The position numbers and the translations under genes are program-made. From Metaphire vulgaris (Eukaryota; Annelida; Clitellata; Crassiclitellata; Megascolecidae), in assembly GCA_018105865.1 (NCBI GenBank), contig CM030843.1, positions 366,001-430,000 of the forward strand: a stretch of 64,000 nt of DNA, in the 5' to 3' direction. The notes beneath the pieces were generated by a model, which did no database searches, was not told the origin of the DNA, and saw nothing but the letters and a program-made list of their open reading frames with translations. Of the stretch, positions 1-32,778 are shown in pieces; within the stretch, counting starts at the first letter, position 1, and the number at the start of each line of letters is the position of its first letter.

Positions 1-491
1 TAATTCAATTATTTTGGAACGTTCAAATTAGCGTTAAAAATAAAACTACGACAATTTATCGAAATGTTCGAAAAAATTTTTGTCTCGATGCTATCCTCGA
101 ATGACAATTATAGTTACTGTACCATGAAATTTTGTACAATAACAAGAACAGAGACAATTATATTTCTGATGGTCGGGCGACTGGCAAATCGTCATTCGAC
201 TTCCGTTTGACGTCAGGTTGAGAACCGTCGTAAGTGATTATTTTTCGGTCGACGTCATGTCGCTAATTATTTTCTCGAACTTTTAAAATTATTTTCCGTT
301 TTAATAATTAAACTTTTCCCACTGTCTGCGTCGTTTGGCGTTTGGCGCAGTCGCCTGCGACAGTTCCGAGGAATTATCCGAAGAAAACGAAGACCGGAAG
401 TGGAATGTTGTCGTCAACGGATCCTCGTCCAATCATCTCTCGCATCGTCATCAACTCTCGTCAAAGCAAATTCAAAACGATACCCGGAAGT

Positions 492-1234
<743 letters not shown>

Positions 1235-1237
1235 TGA

Positions 1238-1351
<114 letters not shown>

Positions 1352-1722
1352 TAGAAAGTTAAATCACGACAGCAGTCCGCTTAAATGAATTAATTAGAAA
1401 GCACCATAACATTATAAAGATACTAGCGCAGGATTAATTGAACAACTGAATTATAATGACCTAGGAATTGCATGAGCCAGGCCTTGCATCAGCCGATTAG
1501 AGTCTCACTGATACTAAGCATATAAATAATAATGAGGTAGTCATTTAGCGATTAGCATCTCTTCCTATCTCTGATAGTCTCTCTGTATCTGTATCTCTGT
1601 ACCTTTCTTTTAGTATCTGTCTATCTGCATCTATCAGCGCCGGCGCCAGAGTATTTGTCTGATTGGCAGCCACTGTCTGCGTGAAAAAATGGCGATAACC
1701 TGTTTTGCACGTCATTCCCTCT

Positions 1723-2122
1723 GGGGCTGTCCATTAATTGCGTCAACAAAATGTGCGGGTTCGAAAAGTTTGAGTTGTTGACAGGTGGAGGGAGGTCATC
1801 GTATGTTGACGTCAAGAATTTAGTTTTTACAAATAATCAGAAATAGGGCATTTCATAGAATATTACTTATTGCAACGGAAAGAAGAGCCCGGCAAGCAAA
1901 AAGGTCTTCGCCACCAAACTTTGACAATTGATGAGCAAAAAAGCATCACCACAACAAAATAACACCCTTCTAAACTTTTTCTGGGGACCCGTGCCTGATC
2001 TTACGAGGGGTCAAATTTTTTTAGCCTAATTATAGGGGTGTCACTGAAAGTTTGACAGTTGTTGACAAGGGGAGAGGGTCAAAAATTGCCCAAATTTGTT
2101 GACTTAATTAATGGACAGCCCC
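1723..2122. mobile_element. TIR element with GGGGCTGTCCATTAATT ends, copy 1
   Basis: 400 bp from GGGGCTGTCCATTAATT to AATTAATGGACAGCCCC. Shares GTCAACAAAAT, GGCAAGCAAAAA and TAATTATAGGGG with the copy at 54,515. Confidence 0.8.
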
Positions 2123-2792
2123 CTGGTGTTGGATATGACCTTTTTTGCTTGTGCACCAAACGGACCTGAAAACCGCTGATTCAATCCATCTATTACCTAA
2201 ATGGCGGTATTTTTAATATTTCAATTTTTACGTATCTTTTATTGCCGCCCCCTGGTGGTTAAACTGGTCCTGTCTAGAGTCACAGAAAGACACTCATTTA
2301 AATGGCGTCTATGTATATAGGTGACCTATATTTGTAGCCTGCGCTAACACTGGCTGCAGCGCTATATATAGCGGTCTGCTGGTTTTTGTGCATCGCTTAC
2401 GTAAAGCAACGCTCCAGTCTCTTCGCTCGAGGCCTAAGATCCTGTTGAGCATGTTAGCCGAGGCCGACGACGATCATTAACAGAAGAGGAGGGCGCTGTG
2501 CAAAGTGGTCGCTGTGAAATTGGATCAGTTGCGTCTGTGCCATTTGATGCTTCGTCTGCTGGTCAGCGATCCCCTCTCTAAACAAGGTATACGACTGTTT
2601 CGTATAGAAATCATTCACAGTTTCAGTAATGTTCGATTTTCTCAAATTTTTCTGAGGGCTTGGGTTTAACTGCCTCCCAAATGTGGTCGCGGCTGACTCC
2701 CTCCTGCCTGGTGACGATCGAAGATTTTCTTTTTCTTAGCGGTGGATCGTCATCCAGATGACGGTAAAAGATTTTGGTCTGGTTACGCCCTC

Positions 2793-2823
<31 letters not shown>

Positions 2824-3502
2824 CAAGAGTTTCTGATTCTCTCGTGTTTGCCGGAAATGAATTAGCGAGTCACCTGCAGAGCGAACTTTTATATAGCAAA
2901 ACCATCGTCGAGTATTTATGTATCGCCCCCCCCCCGCAAAGGCTGCGAGTGTATCGGTTGGATTAGCGTACATCGGCTGGGTCGATGGGAATACCTTCGG
3001 TTGTTGTGTCGACAGGATGGATGGGGAGGAGGCGGTGGAGTGTAGACGCTCCAAATACAAGCAGCGCTCTTCACAGACAGAGACTCTGAGAGTGCGTCGC
3101 GTTCGAGTCGGAAAAACCGTTTCGAAGGCAATGGGATTTTATGGCGTTTGAGCCATCAGGAGATCACCGGTGGGCGGGGAATGTTCTTGAGGGAGTCTCA
3201 GGGAGAGCCCCTCTCCTCCATCCCTCATGCAGTCGAAGCTTTGCCCCTAAACTCCCGCGCAACGATTCTGAATTTTAGTTTAGGTTTTGAATTCTGTTGA
3301 AGTGGTTAATTTTATTCTCTTTGAATGAGAAAACCGGTTGTTGTATCAAGGATGGAAGAGACATGCTTCTTTGGCGCCACTATCATAATGCCCAGGGCCT
3401 CAGCCTATGGTGCACCAGATACAAATTGAATTAGAGCCAGGTCAAGCCGGGAAGATCAGTCAGAAACGGTGGGGGAGTATGTTCTTGAGGGAGCCAGCCA
3501 AG

Positions 3503-3718
3503 CAGTGGCGGCTCCACGAAGGGGCCAGGGGGGCCCGTGTCCCCTGAATTTTGACTGCCTGGCCCCAGTGGTTAAGCCCCCAGTTGGGACCCTAGACTTA
3601 ATGCTAAATACATTAAACAACACATGGTTGGCGCCCCATGATCAGAAGTTGCACCAGATACAAACGGAATTAGAGCCACTTGCCGGAAAATCCTCAGAGC
3701 GAGGAGCCACTAAGGGGG
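3503..3718 (+). mobile_element. hAT-like MITE family 1, copy A (degenerate)
   Basis: Starts CAGTGGCGGCTCCAC and carries the family core (GTTGGGACCCTA, ACTTAATGCTA, CATTAAACAACA). CAGCCAAG stands directly before it and again at about 3,720, a possible 8-bp duplication. Right end poorly conserved. Confidence 0.65.
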
Positions 3719-4620
3719 CCAGCCAAGACCTAATGGGGAAAATCTTATTCACGTAGCGCCATGTGTGGTGAGTTAGTAAGTAAGTAAGTATTACGCGTCC
3801 GTGAATAGTTTTAAAGAATCACTTCTATCCGTCGGTTTGCTGGAGAAAAGGAGGGAAAGAGGAAGAGGAAGCACATTTGGTGTAATTGGTGCCGTTATTT
3901 TTTGGACTCCGGAAGTCAACGGGAAAACTGAGCAAAAGGACAGCACAGTTGACCCTTCCCTGGTTTAACCAATCAAATGAGGATGAGTCAAACTGTGGTG
4001 AATGCTTTGCACCGGATGTCGGTCCCCGCCTGAGCTCCGAGGTCTCTGCCTTCCTCGTGTGTTCCAGAAGGCCTTGTTAGGTTGGCCGAGCCTTTTTCCT
4101 TTGTCTCTTGACAGAGAGGTAGACCTAGTCCCTTCCGTTTGGTTCACAGCCACACAAAGACCCGAGCGCAACAGATGCTCCGCTTTCCCCCATTTTCCCC
4201 TACTTGTTTTTTCCGATGACGCGAATCTCTCACTTGCTCCTCCTCCTCCTCCTCCTCCTCCTCCTCTTCCTTCTACCTCGTACCTTGCCAGTCGCTGTGT
4301 TTGAGCGTTTGTTGGTATTCGTGTGTGTGTGTGTGTGTGTGTGTGTCCATGTTGAGAAGTGTGTCAGCGCTTGTGTCCTTTATCGTCGGCTGTTGATGAA
4401 CGCAATTGAAAGCTTCGTTCTGAATCTATTTAGACCCTTTGGTCGATCGCCGCAGCAAAATGGCTTCGTACTTGTATCATGCATTTTAAATCGCAAATCT
4501 CGTCTTTAGCAGCCTCTCTGGTAAAATTATTCAACTGTTAACTGCACAGAAACAGACAGGACGTTTCAAGGTCTTACACGCCTACACCTCATCACTGACC
4601 GATCGACCGAAAGAGCGGTC

Positions 4621-4666
<46 letters not shown>

Positions 4667-4791
4667 GAATCGTATCTGTCTCTTCTTCTTCCGACCATCA
4701 GCGTCCGCCTCCAAACAGCGCAACTGAAGTGAGTCGATGCAGCGACAGACAGCACCTGGTGTCCAGTGAGTGAGTTACGTACAGTAGAACT

Positions 4792-4860
4792 TCGTTATAA
4801 CAGACTCGGTTATATAGCGCATACTCGTTTATAACGTACCGCGTGTTTTGCGCTATCGTA
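4792..4860. mobile_element. Single DNA-transposon end (pogo/Tigger-like)
   Basis: ACAGTAGAACTTCGTTATAA followed by CGGTTATATAGCG and TCGTTTATAACG resembles a Tigger/pogo terminal repeat. No matching second end found. Confidence 0.35.
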
Positions 4861-7622
4861 TTTGTTTGTACTAAATTCTATAGACCCCCGATTGAGTACG
4901 CTCTGATACATAGGCCTATAGCATGCACCATCAACTGATGCCCTGAACATTATGATAGTGGCGCCATAGAAGTTTATTGATTGATTGATGACGTCACCGT
5001 TGTACCATTCACTGTGTTTACATTTCAACAGAGCATGACGTCTCATGTCTAAAGGCTAGAGCTTCAGGGCAACTATAGACTACTCTGAATAGAATTGCAA
5101 GAGTACTTTCTATCATCTGTTGCAAACTAATATCTTGTCTCAAAATCTCAATCTAAATTTTCTAAGAGCTCGACTTCTTTATATTATAAAGTTGAATTTT
5201 GTTACTTTTATTCAGTTGAGTAGTTTCAAATGTCGTCTTATTCAGGGAGTCCAAATCTAAACGTGTTCGACAATTTCACAGATAAAAAATGCGAAAAGCA
5301 TCTGACAGTCTTCGTCACCCCAGTCACGTAAGTAAGAAAGTTTCCAATTAAGTGTGCATCTACGAGAATAAAAAAAACTCCTGCCTTAGATACGCCCTCT
5401 TTGAGACTGTGACGCAGCTTTTAAGCCCGAATTAGGCAAAACGTTCGATTGCCAAAAATCAATGTAGTCGGAATGGGAAGGGGGGCGGGTTACTTCCACT
5501 AAATATATTCGGCCGTCAGTGAAGGTCGCAAGGCTAAAGTCCAATTATTAGACTTCCATTTAAGCAAAGCTACGCTTCGCTGCCCAGCGTTTAATGGTTG
5601 GTTGATCACAGCAGCATTTGCTTTTGCGAAATACAGACGATTTGAGTGGAATTTTTTCATCGAATGGATCTCGCCGATGCCTGAAATGGAACTTTCCGAA
5701 TTAATGTTTGTCGTCGGATTTTATGCGCGCTCTTTTGCTCGATTGACCTTTTAAATATCTGCGCAAGAATTCAGCAAATATAAAAGTGTGAAGTGTTTTA
5801 AAAAACACATTTTAGCAAACGCCTGAAAAGGTTATGATATTTTGCATTTGCAATTTCCTCTTGTGTCTTGATTTGGAGATAAATCCAATTGTTCATCCCC
5901 TCCCCAACATATGAGCTATAGCGCCTAAATAGCACTTCCTAACGACGAAGACCTTGTCGACGCACATCAGAGTATCTCTGATATACCGTCAACTGAAACA
6001 GACAAGAGGCGTTTCGTGATGATGATGATGAGCTGTGTTTCTGACAGGTGTCATCGTAACGTCACTCCGAGATGCCATCGAAGCATCGATCGGTCGTCTG
6101 CGTCGACAAATGGCGCCAATGCGACGACGACGACGACGGCGGCGACGACCCAGTCATGGCAGCAGTCGTGTGAGGACAACGAGTGCGCCGGAGACATCGC
6201 AACGGACAAAGACATCGCCAAAGACGAAGACAGGCGGACGAAGGCGTCGTCTTCGCGAGACAAACTAGTCAAAGGTACGCAAACAGACGGCCAGAGATGA
6301 AGCGGGGTGGGAGAGGGGGTCTACTTCCGGTGTAGAATTTCATGCCTCCAATGTCGATTTCCAGTCTAACAGTGTGCATGGGTTGGGTCCTAAATAGAAC
6401 ATTGTCTATACTCGTATACACTGTATAATTGTTTAAAATATTTATTATATAATGTTGATGTGTTATTTGGAGGGTTGTGTATGGCTGGATGGATACTCTG
6501 TTTTCCGTGTTGTATCTTTGGGTTTTGCTGCGTGAACCGCCGGAAACAGAGGCTGACCTCAGCACCGATCCCTGCTGGCCTTTTTCTTCCGCTGAACGAT
6601 CTACATGACGAATCCACCATATGGATCGCCACACCACAGTTCATCCCGTCAACTCCGCTGTTAGCAACGAACAACAACTCAACAACAACAACAACCCCCT
6701 CCATGGATATAGGTCCTCTTAATGACTCTATATGGTTGACCCAAATCAGTGGTTCTCCACTCTTTCGATCGCTCCAATAGTTGAGAGTATAATCCGCGGA
6801 CATCTGACAAGAACCAAAAGTGCATTGGAGGACGCCGATAAAATAGCAAAGGAATCTTTTTCCAATGTGATACAACAGTATTAGAAAACCGATCGGTAAA
6901 CTCTAACAGAGTTAGTTACAGAGGTCTTAAATAAAGGAATATCCGCTATTTTCAAAGTCGTCCAAGCGATTCTTCTTCTTATAGACCAAAATTCCATTCG
7001 TTACCGATTGTTAGTGCCAACGCTCAGCATTTGCCATCGCTTTGTATACAACGTATTGATGTTAAAACGCGTTTCGTGAATCTCATTTCTTATTGACAGC
7101 TTACTGAGGTATGAATGAATTCGTTTAAAAATGCAGACGCGTAAATCGCAAGAAGAAGAAAAGCTTTACTAATGCAGAAATTCAAGTGTTTTGACGGTTT
7201 TTGTATGTTTTTAACACAATCAGACACATTAAGTTTGGAAGTTAGGAGTATGTCCAGCATAGACTGCAGTATATACTGTATACAGTAAACGACGTTTGCG
7301 AATTGAGTTCCAACTATTAGGGACTACATGTCGGGAGTTCTGCTTTTATCAAAAGAAAATGGCACTCCCGATTACTAAAGAACTCTTCGGACAATAGCCG
7401 TGCAGTCGAAAATGCAATACAAAGCCAACGTCTTTTAGGAAGTAGAAATAAAAATAATAATTAGAAATATTTAGTCTCCACGCACAAGAGAAAGTATAGT
7501 GACAGGATTTACATGAAGCTATAAAGTACGCATAGAGAGAAGAAGCCTCGAATGAATAGGTAACAGCCTAACAGGCCTCGTGGGAAAACTCTCTCTCGTC
7601 TGATTCGAAAGAATCTTAGCCT

Positions 7623-24274
<16,652 letters not shown>

Positions 24275-24357
24275 CTGAAGGAAACAACGAACGCACAGCA
24301 AATGTCGACTTCCTATAACCACCAATGGGAAGTCGTTTTTAACAATGCTCTAAATGC

Positions 24358-24477
<120 letters not shown>

Positions 24478-24544
24478 AAGTAATTCACAAAGTGATGAAT
24501 CGTAAGTTTGGCGCAAGTCATGGATGCCTAAGGTCACTACGCAG

Positions 24545-24622
24545 TTGCTATGCAGGGTCAAATTCGAACCCGTTACCCTTCGGTTGCAAGGCAAGATTCC
24601 TACTGCTACTCCATCGCGACCC
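24545..24622 (-). repeat. tRNA-derived SINE-like segment
   Basis: Minus strand reads GGGTCGCGATGGAGTAGCAG then GGGTTCGAATTTGACCC: A-box and B-box-like elements 40 bp apart. Confidence 0.5.
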
Positions 24623-24794
24623 TTGTGCACATATACACAGCATATATATATATATATATATACTATATATATATATATATACATACAGCATATATTTTTT
24701 CTTTATTAGACCTGCGGGAATTAAGTACAGAGGGTATAAAATGTATACAACACAAACGATAACATCATTCCTACTAATAGCTACACATTCTCTC

Positions 24795-24825
<31 letters not shown>

Positions 24826-27187
24826 TGTATGTATGTATGTTTAAATTGTCGGAAAACAGCGAGAGGCATTTTCGCTATTTCGCGGAGCTTATGCCCAGCT
24901 TATAGACAATCGAGCCACTCATCTGTGAAAACAGAAATTCAGTCACACGGTAGTCCGCCTTCCGCCCCCTCCTCCGCCCCTCCTCCACCCACAGAATTCC
25001 GCATCGAAATTCCGGGAACGCAGTCTCCTCAGCGGAGACCAATTTTCGCCTATCTCGACCAACAACAACAGAGCCTATCGAATATCGGATCTGCATGAGA
25101 GCTGTCCCGTGCAGTGTCCGATGGTCGCCTGTTTCGCCCGTAAACAAGCGCGCGGAGACCAGAAATTGGCGGCCGAGGCATTGGCAAATGTCGTCTGAAA
25201 CGACCTCTGTGCTCAGATAAGACGAGCAAAGTGTCCAGCTTTTTTTTTTAAAAAAGAGTAGACTCAGTTATAGTTATTTTCAAAACAGACCAGATCCAAT
25301 GCCATCCCCATAGGCAGGTGGGGAGTAGGGGAGGACATGTTGTCTGACCAAAGATGGAAAAGGTCATTGGTCAAGGGTTCAGTGGGTCACATTGGTCATT
25401 CTGAGTGACCCATTGCCTGCCACCTCAAATGTGTTTGACCACATGACGTGTGCTTCTGCCTGTGCGTGAGAACAATTATAGCCTACAGAAAATCCTAAGA
25501 AAATGAAAAGCATGTTCGAGTGACGCAAATGTGTTGGCCTATAATATAGAAATCATCGTATAACTACTGGACATTGAGTCCTCTCCAATCGATAAGTCAT
25601 GAACAGGAAACGAAAAGGGAAAGAGGCCTTCCGTCCACGCACCCCACCCCCTACCCCACCCCCACCCATGCCACAGCAGAGTAGGCTAAACTTATTATTA
25701 TTATAGCGAAAGGAAAGAAGTCGGTAGCAACGATGTATGTCGTACCTCGTATAGAATTATTATGACAGGTTTTCTATAAATGTTCTGCTTAAACGAAATA
25801 CAATCCGAAGCGTGAATTCTTTTACAGATGGAAGATCACGAAATGTTCTTATAGGGCGACGTGTAAGGTGTCTTTAAGTGCAGTATACATCGTCCAGTGC
25901 TAGGCTCTCTCAATAGTCACTGTCCAGTTCAATTCACCGGATACTCTGCACTGTCACCACAAATCCTCTGACTAATAGAGTACAGAAATTGTCAAATGAC
26001 TCAGTCGACCGTATACTAACAGACTCCGAAATTCAGGGGCGTTACCTCGGGGACTGACCATTCCACCAGACGTTGAAAATTTTTCGGGTGGAAGTGGTCT
26101 TCTGACCCCTCCCCCCCCGCCCTAACAGCTTTCTTGTGTGAAAAATAATCGCTGGTAAACAAAATTCAGTTCACAAACTGCTAGATTTGAGAAATTGGCG
26201 GTAAAAGCAGGAAGCATATTCTCCGCGACCGCGTAATTGCTCGATATCTCGGCTGATTACAGGGTCGACTGCGGCGGGGGCAAATGGTCGCAGGTTCGTT
26301 TCGCAGCTTTCGTGTCTAGAAGACCCGGTGGTATACGCGAGGCCTAATGGCGACGGCGGCGGCGGCGGTGTATGCTACGGGGCGGGGGGACCGGAGGCAT
26401 AATGCGTCGCCACTGAAGACCGCCATTACGTGGCAGCGTTTCGTGGATGCACAAATCGCAGACTTCATGTCTGACATTTGCGTCAAGACTCAAGAGATGT
26501 CAATTATCGACAGAGCACAAGAAGAGCTCCGCCGATGGACATAAGCGACATTCGTATAATTATGGACATCTTCTCTTCGAGAGATTTTTCCGAACTCAAC
26601 CAGCCTAAAGCCTAATAGTGTTATATGTATTTGCAATGTAGAATATCGATTGAAATAGAAAATATACTCTACATGTACGTCGATTTCTAGTTCAGAAATT
26701 TTTCTCTATTCACGGTAATTCGTATAAATGTCCATGTTTTTACAATTTTTAAGCATCTTCCTTATCTAAGGTGTATAGCGAAGAGCCACAATTAAGGGTC
26801 ATCCTCTGTCATCCTCTGCTTAGGCCTAGGTGGATTCATGAGTGTCGGGCAAAACAAATGAGAAAATGCCATTGGGGGGGGAGCGGTATGTGGTCATGCG
26901 GTCTTTGAACAACTGGGTCTAATTCTAATATTGCTAAAAATACTGACGCAGCGAGAGGAAGTACATTCCCCTAAGTCACACCAGACGCAGTTCACCTGCA
27001 GAGGTCATGATGGCGCCTCTATAATTCTGAATCCCTGGCTACTCCCTGCTTGTTTTTTACAGTCCTGTTTCGTTGTAGAGCTTCGTTTAATGAGAAAAAT
27101 TCGGTTTTCTGGTGTTTTTGAACGGCCCCTCACATTTCTCGTGTAAGTATCTGGTTTAGACGGTTGATTAACGGCACACAGAAGCTG

Positions 27188-27225
<38 letters not shown>

Positions 27226-28099
27226 AAGAATCCTTAGTAGTCTTGAGCCTGCCGGTCACTACTTCCATTCCAATAAGCGGTCAACTAAGTCAGTCCCCGC
27301 AGAGGAAGCTGCTGCTGCTGCTGCTGCTGCTTCGAATGTCGGATGTGGTGGGGTGGGGTGGGGTGGGGGAGGGGTGCCGAGAAGTCCTCGTGCTCGGCCC
27401 AAACGCAGACGCACAGACACGGCGGAGCAGACGGAGAGGCAGACGTATAGACGAACGGAGCAGATGGTTCCATTTCGCAAGAAATCCAATAAGACGAGCC
27501 TTGATAAACGGTACACAGGAGGAGAGCACGGAACCAGTCCCAGGAGACGACGACGACGACGACGACGACGACGATGCAGCGAACATCGCACCCTCCTCCT
27601 CCTCCTCCTCCTCCACAAGATCTGATCAACAGATGCAATCTACTCGAAAGACGTGAATAAATTTCTTCCTCGGCGGCTGCGGCGGCGGTGGCCAGCGTCT
27701 GGGGCCCTGCAGCGCCCCGCCAGGCCGACCGACCGACCGACCGACCGAGCCCTCCTGGTGCTCGGCCTATATGACGGACACTTAATGACGTATTAATATG
27801 AAGCGCAACTCCAGTGCATGACGTCATCACACTCATTCGACTATAAATAGAACACTCGGCGACGCAAAAACAAACGGAATGCAGCGCCGGAAACACTGTG
27901 GACACACTGTGTTGGGCTGAGAGAGTCGACTGTCTGGAAAAGAAGAAGAGACCTGGATTTGGTTCACGAAATGACAAAGCAATTGAAACGACCGCTCACC
28001 CTTCCAAAGTCATCCACTGCAAGGAACATCCTATGCAGAAAATGTCCCTCACTCCTCTATATACGCAGTTTTGCTTTAATAATAATAATAATAACTAAC

Positions 28100-28161
<62 letters not shown>

Positions 28162-28292
28162 GCTGGTTTAGTAGCATTTCTCGTGTATTATTGGACAACT
28201 TAATTTAGAAGAATAAATTCACTGCAGTTTAAAGTATATATATATATATATATAGCTGGCATTTTAAATTGGTAATTTAGAATATATATAGT

Positions 28293-28323
<31 letters not shown>

Positions 28324-28550
28324 CTAGGACGCCATTATAAAGGCGATATTTTGCCGTCGGCTGCATTTCGTTCAATACATTTACGTTCGAAGACATTGAT
28401 TTTGAGTGGAGAATGTGAGAGAAGCTTCTCTTGTAATCTGTCGTTTCTTCTTTCACTAAATCAAAGAGACGAGGATTGCAGTTGACGCAAATTCCGTGCC
28501 TCGGGTTCCAGACATAGAGAGACGCCTATATAGGCTATACAGAGACACGA

Positions 28551-28587
<37 letters not shown>

Positions 28588-28924
28588 ACGCTTGCAAAAG
28601 TCATTCGCGATCTTTACGTTCCAACATTATAGGCCTAGCCTATACGACCACCGGCCGACGACGCCTTTTCCTCGAAGCAGTGGGGGGGGAGGAAGGGACG
28701 AACCACTCGCACCCAAGAATTTCTAACCTCCGGCAAAGGGACTCAACCAGCGAGGGGTCAAACCGCCAACCCCCTCGACAAATAGAACTTCTATATAGTA
28801 TACAACGTAGAAATGGCAGCGACTAGATCCAATATATTTCGTATGCACGACACGCTGTCTGACAATGTATCAGGCATTAGCCGACGCTGCTCTCTGCGGA
28901 TACAGCGGGCCTACGTAATGCCTA

Positions 28925-28968
<44 letters not shown>

Positions 28969-29098
28969 GGCTGTTGGATGAAGCTTCGCTAAATCTAATC
29001 TTGTCTAAACTATACAATGATTCGATATTCAGCGCTGCTCTATCAAGAGCATTGCGGTGGACTTTCGAATCATTTGAATTCCGATAAACACATTAGCC

Positions 29099-29106
29099 TA
29101 TTATTA

Positions 29107-29196
<90 letters not shown>

Positions 29197-29201
29197 TATT
29201 A
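29099..29201. repeat. (TTA)n microsatellite
   Basis: About 33 units in the LAR-FZR1 spacer. Confidence 0.97.
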
Positions 29202-29636
29202 TGCGACTCCATCAGAGCCTACGGTTTTCGCACGACGTAGAACTCAATGGATCTGCAAAATTCGAAGTGGCCTATATAACGTTAATCAAAGTACTAACCA
29301 TAAGACTCAGAACGGGTGTTTTGTAGAAGAATTCCCAATACGACGATGTTCAACGACTCCAGTAGTTTCATCATCATCATCATCATCATCATAGCCGCTT
29401 CAAAACGAGTTACAGGGCAACACCTGATTCACAAAAAGATACAGATAAAATCAAACTCGAAACTGTCATAGATATCGAATATCGAATAAGTCTCGTTTTG
29501 ATGGCCTATGATCTATGATCTATGATCTTTGATCGTCCAGTTCTACATGCAATCGAAACAAGAATAAATATAAGGCCGGGCTGCCCTTATATAAATACAA
29601 CATTTGCGAAAATGTTCAGAGACTAAACGTTGGCCT

Positions 29637-29825
<189 letters not shown>

Positions 29826-31428
29826 TGATTCGACGCTGTTTTGGAACCGTTCCAGAGGGTCCTACGAAATGGCGGCCAGGACAATTTGGCTCTAAGTCTT
29901 TGTAGTCTTTGTAGTCTGTGAGCGCATGGAAATTTTTGTGTGCAAATTGTACTTGGGAATGTAAACTTTGGTACGCGACCAGAATTTGTCCGAAGTCAAT
30001 ATTACTTATTTGCTAACAAATTAATACGTCTCAGAACACTGTTATCGGACAATGATCCGCTTTTTGCAATTTTCCCACCAGTTTAGAATATAAGCACATG
30101 CAGAGGCGGTAAACATGGATGAAAAGTGACGACCCAAACCCTATATCTTCTTATTTCCTATGGTAGTCTCTCAAAAAGATGGGATCCGAGTATAGAGCCT
30201 TAATGGTAGTTTACGACTACGATTGAACATGAGGTCTAACCATACAAGACACAGTCATTAGTTTAAAAATTCAAGCATCACAAATCAACCATTACAAATT
30301 TGCAAAGGGGTTATGATTTTCATGCCTTTAGAGTTTCTCTTCGATCCTTACTAGGCCTATATGCACATTCGATCCAGGTCAGTTCCGCTTCCAATAAGAA
30401 GATGACTCTTAATTTGCATCATCATGTATGGATGGTATTCCTCTAATTTAGTGTTTCCAAAACTGTGGGTCGCAAGTCGCAACCCAAAAGTGGGTCGCAG
30501 GGCTCAGTTTAGTAGGTCGCGGGGTTATTTAATATTATAACATATTATATAAATATATTATAACATAATAATTATATTATTATATACTTATATAAATCTA
30601 TATATATATATGGACTATTTATATATGTGTATGCTATATATAAATATCTAGCCTTATAGTGCATATATATCTATATATATTTATAAATAGTCCATATATA
30701 TATATATATGCTGTGTATATGTGCACAAGGGCCCCGACAATTCGTGTGCGTTCGCCAGTTTCAAAAATTACACAAAGTCAACGCAGTTAAACACCAAGTG
30801 CAAAGACATGCGATTATATGACCCCCTGACCCCATCTTCTTCTTCTTCTTCTTCTTCTTCTTCTTCTTCTTCTTCTTCTTCTTCTGTGGCAGATTATTGG
30901 CAATGTAGCAGAACGTTAACGTATTAGCAACGAACTCCATAGTATACATGTACTTTGAATCTGGAAACAGCATTCTCTAGTCTCTTGTCAATTAATACTA
31001 AAAAAACATAAAGTAGTCCTCCAGTATCTATAGATAACTGCACTAAGAACAATTGTGGTATTAAATTCTGACAAGAATACGAAGAAAGACGAGATAGCAA
31101 TTATTTCAAACGACATATATATATATATATATTTCTATCCTTAGTAATAGAGACGCGCAGATTACCTGATGACTACGGAGATTCTGTTGAGAGGAGGCTA
31201 AACGGGCGACGACAGACAACCGACGGTCCTAACTCTTCGCCGTTGCTTCGGAGGAGAGCGTGTCTTCGTCGTCGTCGGCGACCGACGCAGCACAGCGCCC
31301 TCTTCCGTCCGTCCGTCCGTCTGCAGCGAACGACGAAGATGGCGCCTCCCTCCGGAGGATGCATCAACGCCCGTCTGTAAGGAGCGCTCTGATCAATAAA
31401 CGCTCGCCCTATCCAAGCGCCAGCTGAA

Positions 31429-31460
<32 letters not shown>

Positions 31461-32377
31461 ATCCTCCTCGCTTCCCCCACCCCCACCCGCACCTCAGCTG
31501 CCGCCGCCAAGACAGCGCCGAGTTCTTCCCCTGCCACCGCCGCCGCCGCAGCAGCAGCAGCAGCCAGCTAATAAAGCGCCTCGTCGGCGACAGCGGCATC
31601 TCTCTCTCTCTCTCTCTCGGGTCAACCAGTAAAACGGCGTCTGTCGCCGACAGCTGATCCCGAAGGAGAACACGGAAGCTGCTGCTGCTGCTGCTGCGCA
31701 ACATATGGATGGCAGCGCCAGTGCTGCTGATGCTGCTGCAGCGTCCTTCCCACTCCTCCTTCTCCTCCTCCGTACTAATCTAAACTCATCTTGGGAGCGT
31801 CGTTGTCTGCATCACGCAACGGGGTAGCGGCGGAGGGGAGGATGGGGGTGTTCAGGGGACGGAAGGAAGAGAGGGGTAAGGGAAGGACTCGATAATTGTC
31901 CGACAGCGGCCATAATTATGCCGAATTAAGCGAAGCAAACGCTAAAAACAGAAGAACAAATCGGCCGGAAACATAGAAAAAAAGCCCGACATTCTGCCCA
32001 TGCAGCGCAGTCTGTCGTCATCCGAAATAGCCGAATAAACCCGATTAACAGCACAACGCAGGCGCTGCTAGAGTCAACAACGCAGCTGCGAATATTAGAA
32101 GATAATTCGACTGCTTTGGAGGGCATAAAATTCGAACGGTCGACCAAAGAGCGACGCCGTTGCCCCTCTTCATTTCAACCGGATTCATTTCGGTGGTTAA
32201 CAACGTTCGATTTGCGAGGGGCTATGGGTCGAAAATTTCGCTTATCCCCTCCCCATCATCTCCCTGGAGGTAGAAGCGCTCGTTTTTTGCGGGGGTAGGA
32301 GACCTCCACAGCATTGGCGTAGCTAGGAAAAAATTCCGACCGGTGCAAACCCGCCGCCCTCCTTGCCCCTCCCTTCC

Positions 32378-32650
32378 CAGAGCCGTAGCTTGGGGGCGGG
32401 AGGGCAAACCGCCCCGGGCGTCGACTGGTGTGGGGGGGGGCGCATTTCGGGTGTGAAAACAGAAAAAAAGAAAAAGGTCCTTTTTGACTTCGTGACGAAT
32501 ACAAAAAGGTCATCAGCCCTAAAATGGAGATGATGGAGATAAGTTGACTGTGTGCTCTGTGGACGACTAAAAAAAGGTCGTCGCCAAAATTTAGGAGCGC
32601 AAAATATAAATCTTGCCCCGACGACCGAAAACCCTGGCTACGGTGCTCTG
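32378..32650. mobile_element. Nested MITE inside the 996-bp element
   Basis: 273 bp from CAGAGCCGTAGCTTGG to GGCTACGGTGCTCTG, flanked by exact TCCCTTCC duplications. A related copy is at 54,987-55,240. Confidence 0.85.
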
Positions 32651-32778
32651 TCCCTTCCCATCCTTTCTTTCCCCTCTCTCTCCCCTTCCGCTCCCTCCGC
32701 CTCCCCCTTTTAATGGGGACCAGTGTCTAATCTAGACTCCTGGACTCCGGAGGGAAAGTGACAAGGCCGGGAAAAATT

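Noticed and set aside
6460..6780. 106-codon frame with a hydrophobic cysteine-rich start
   Set aside because: Needs a non-ATG start, then becomes Thr/Asn-rich low complexity; no family recognised.
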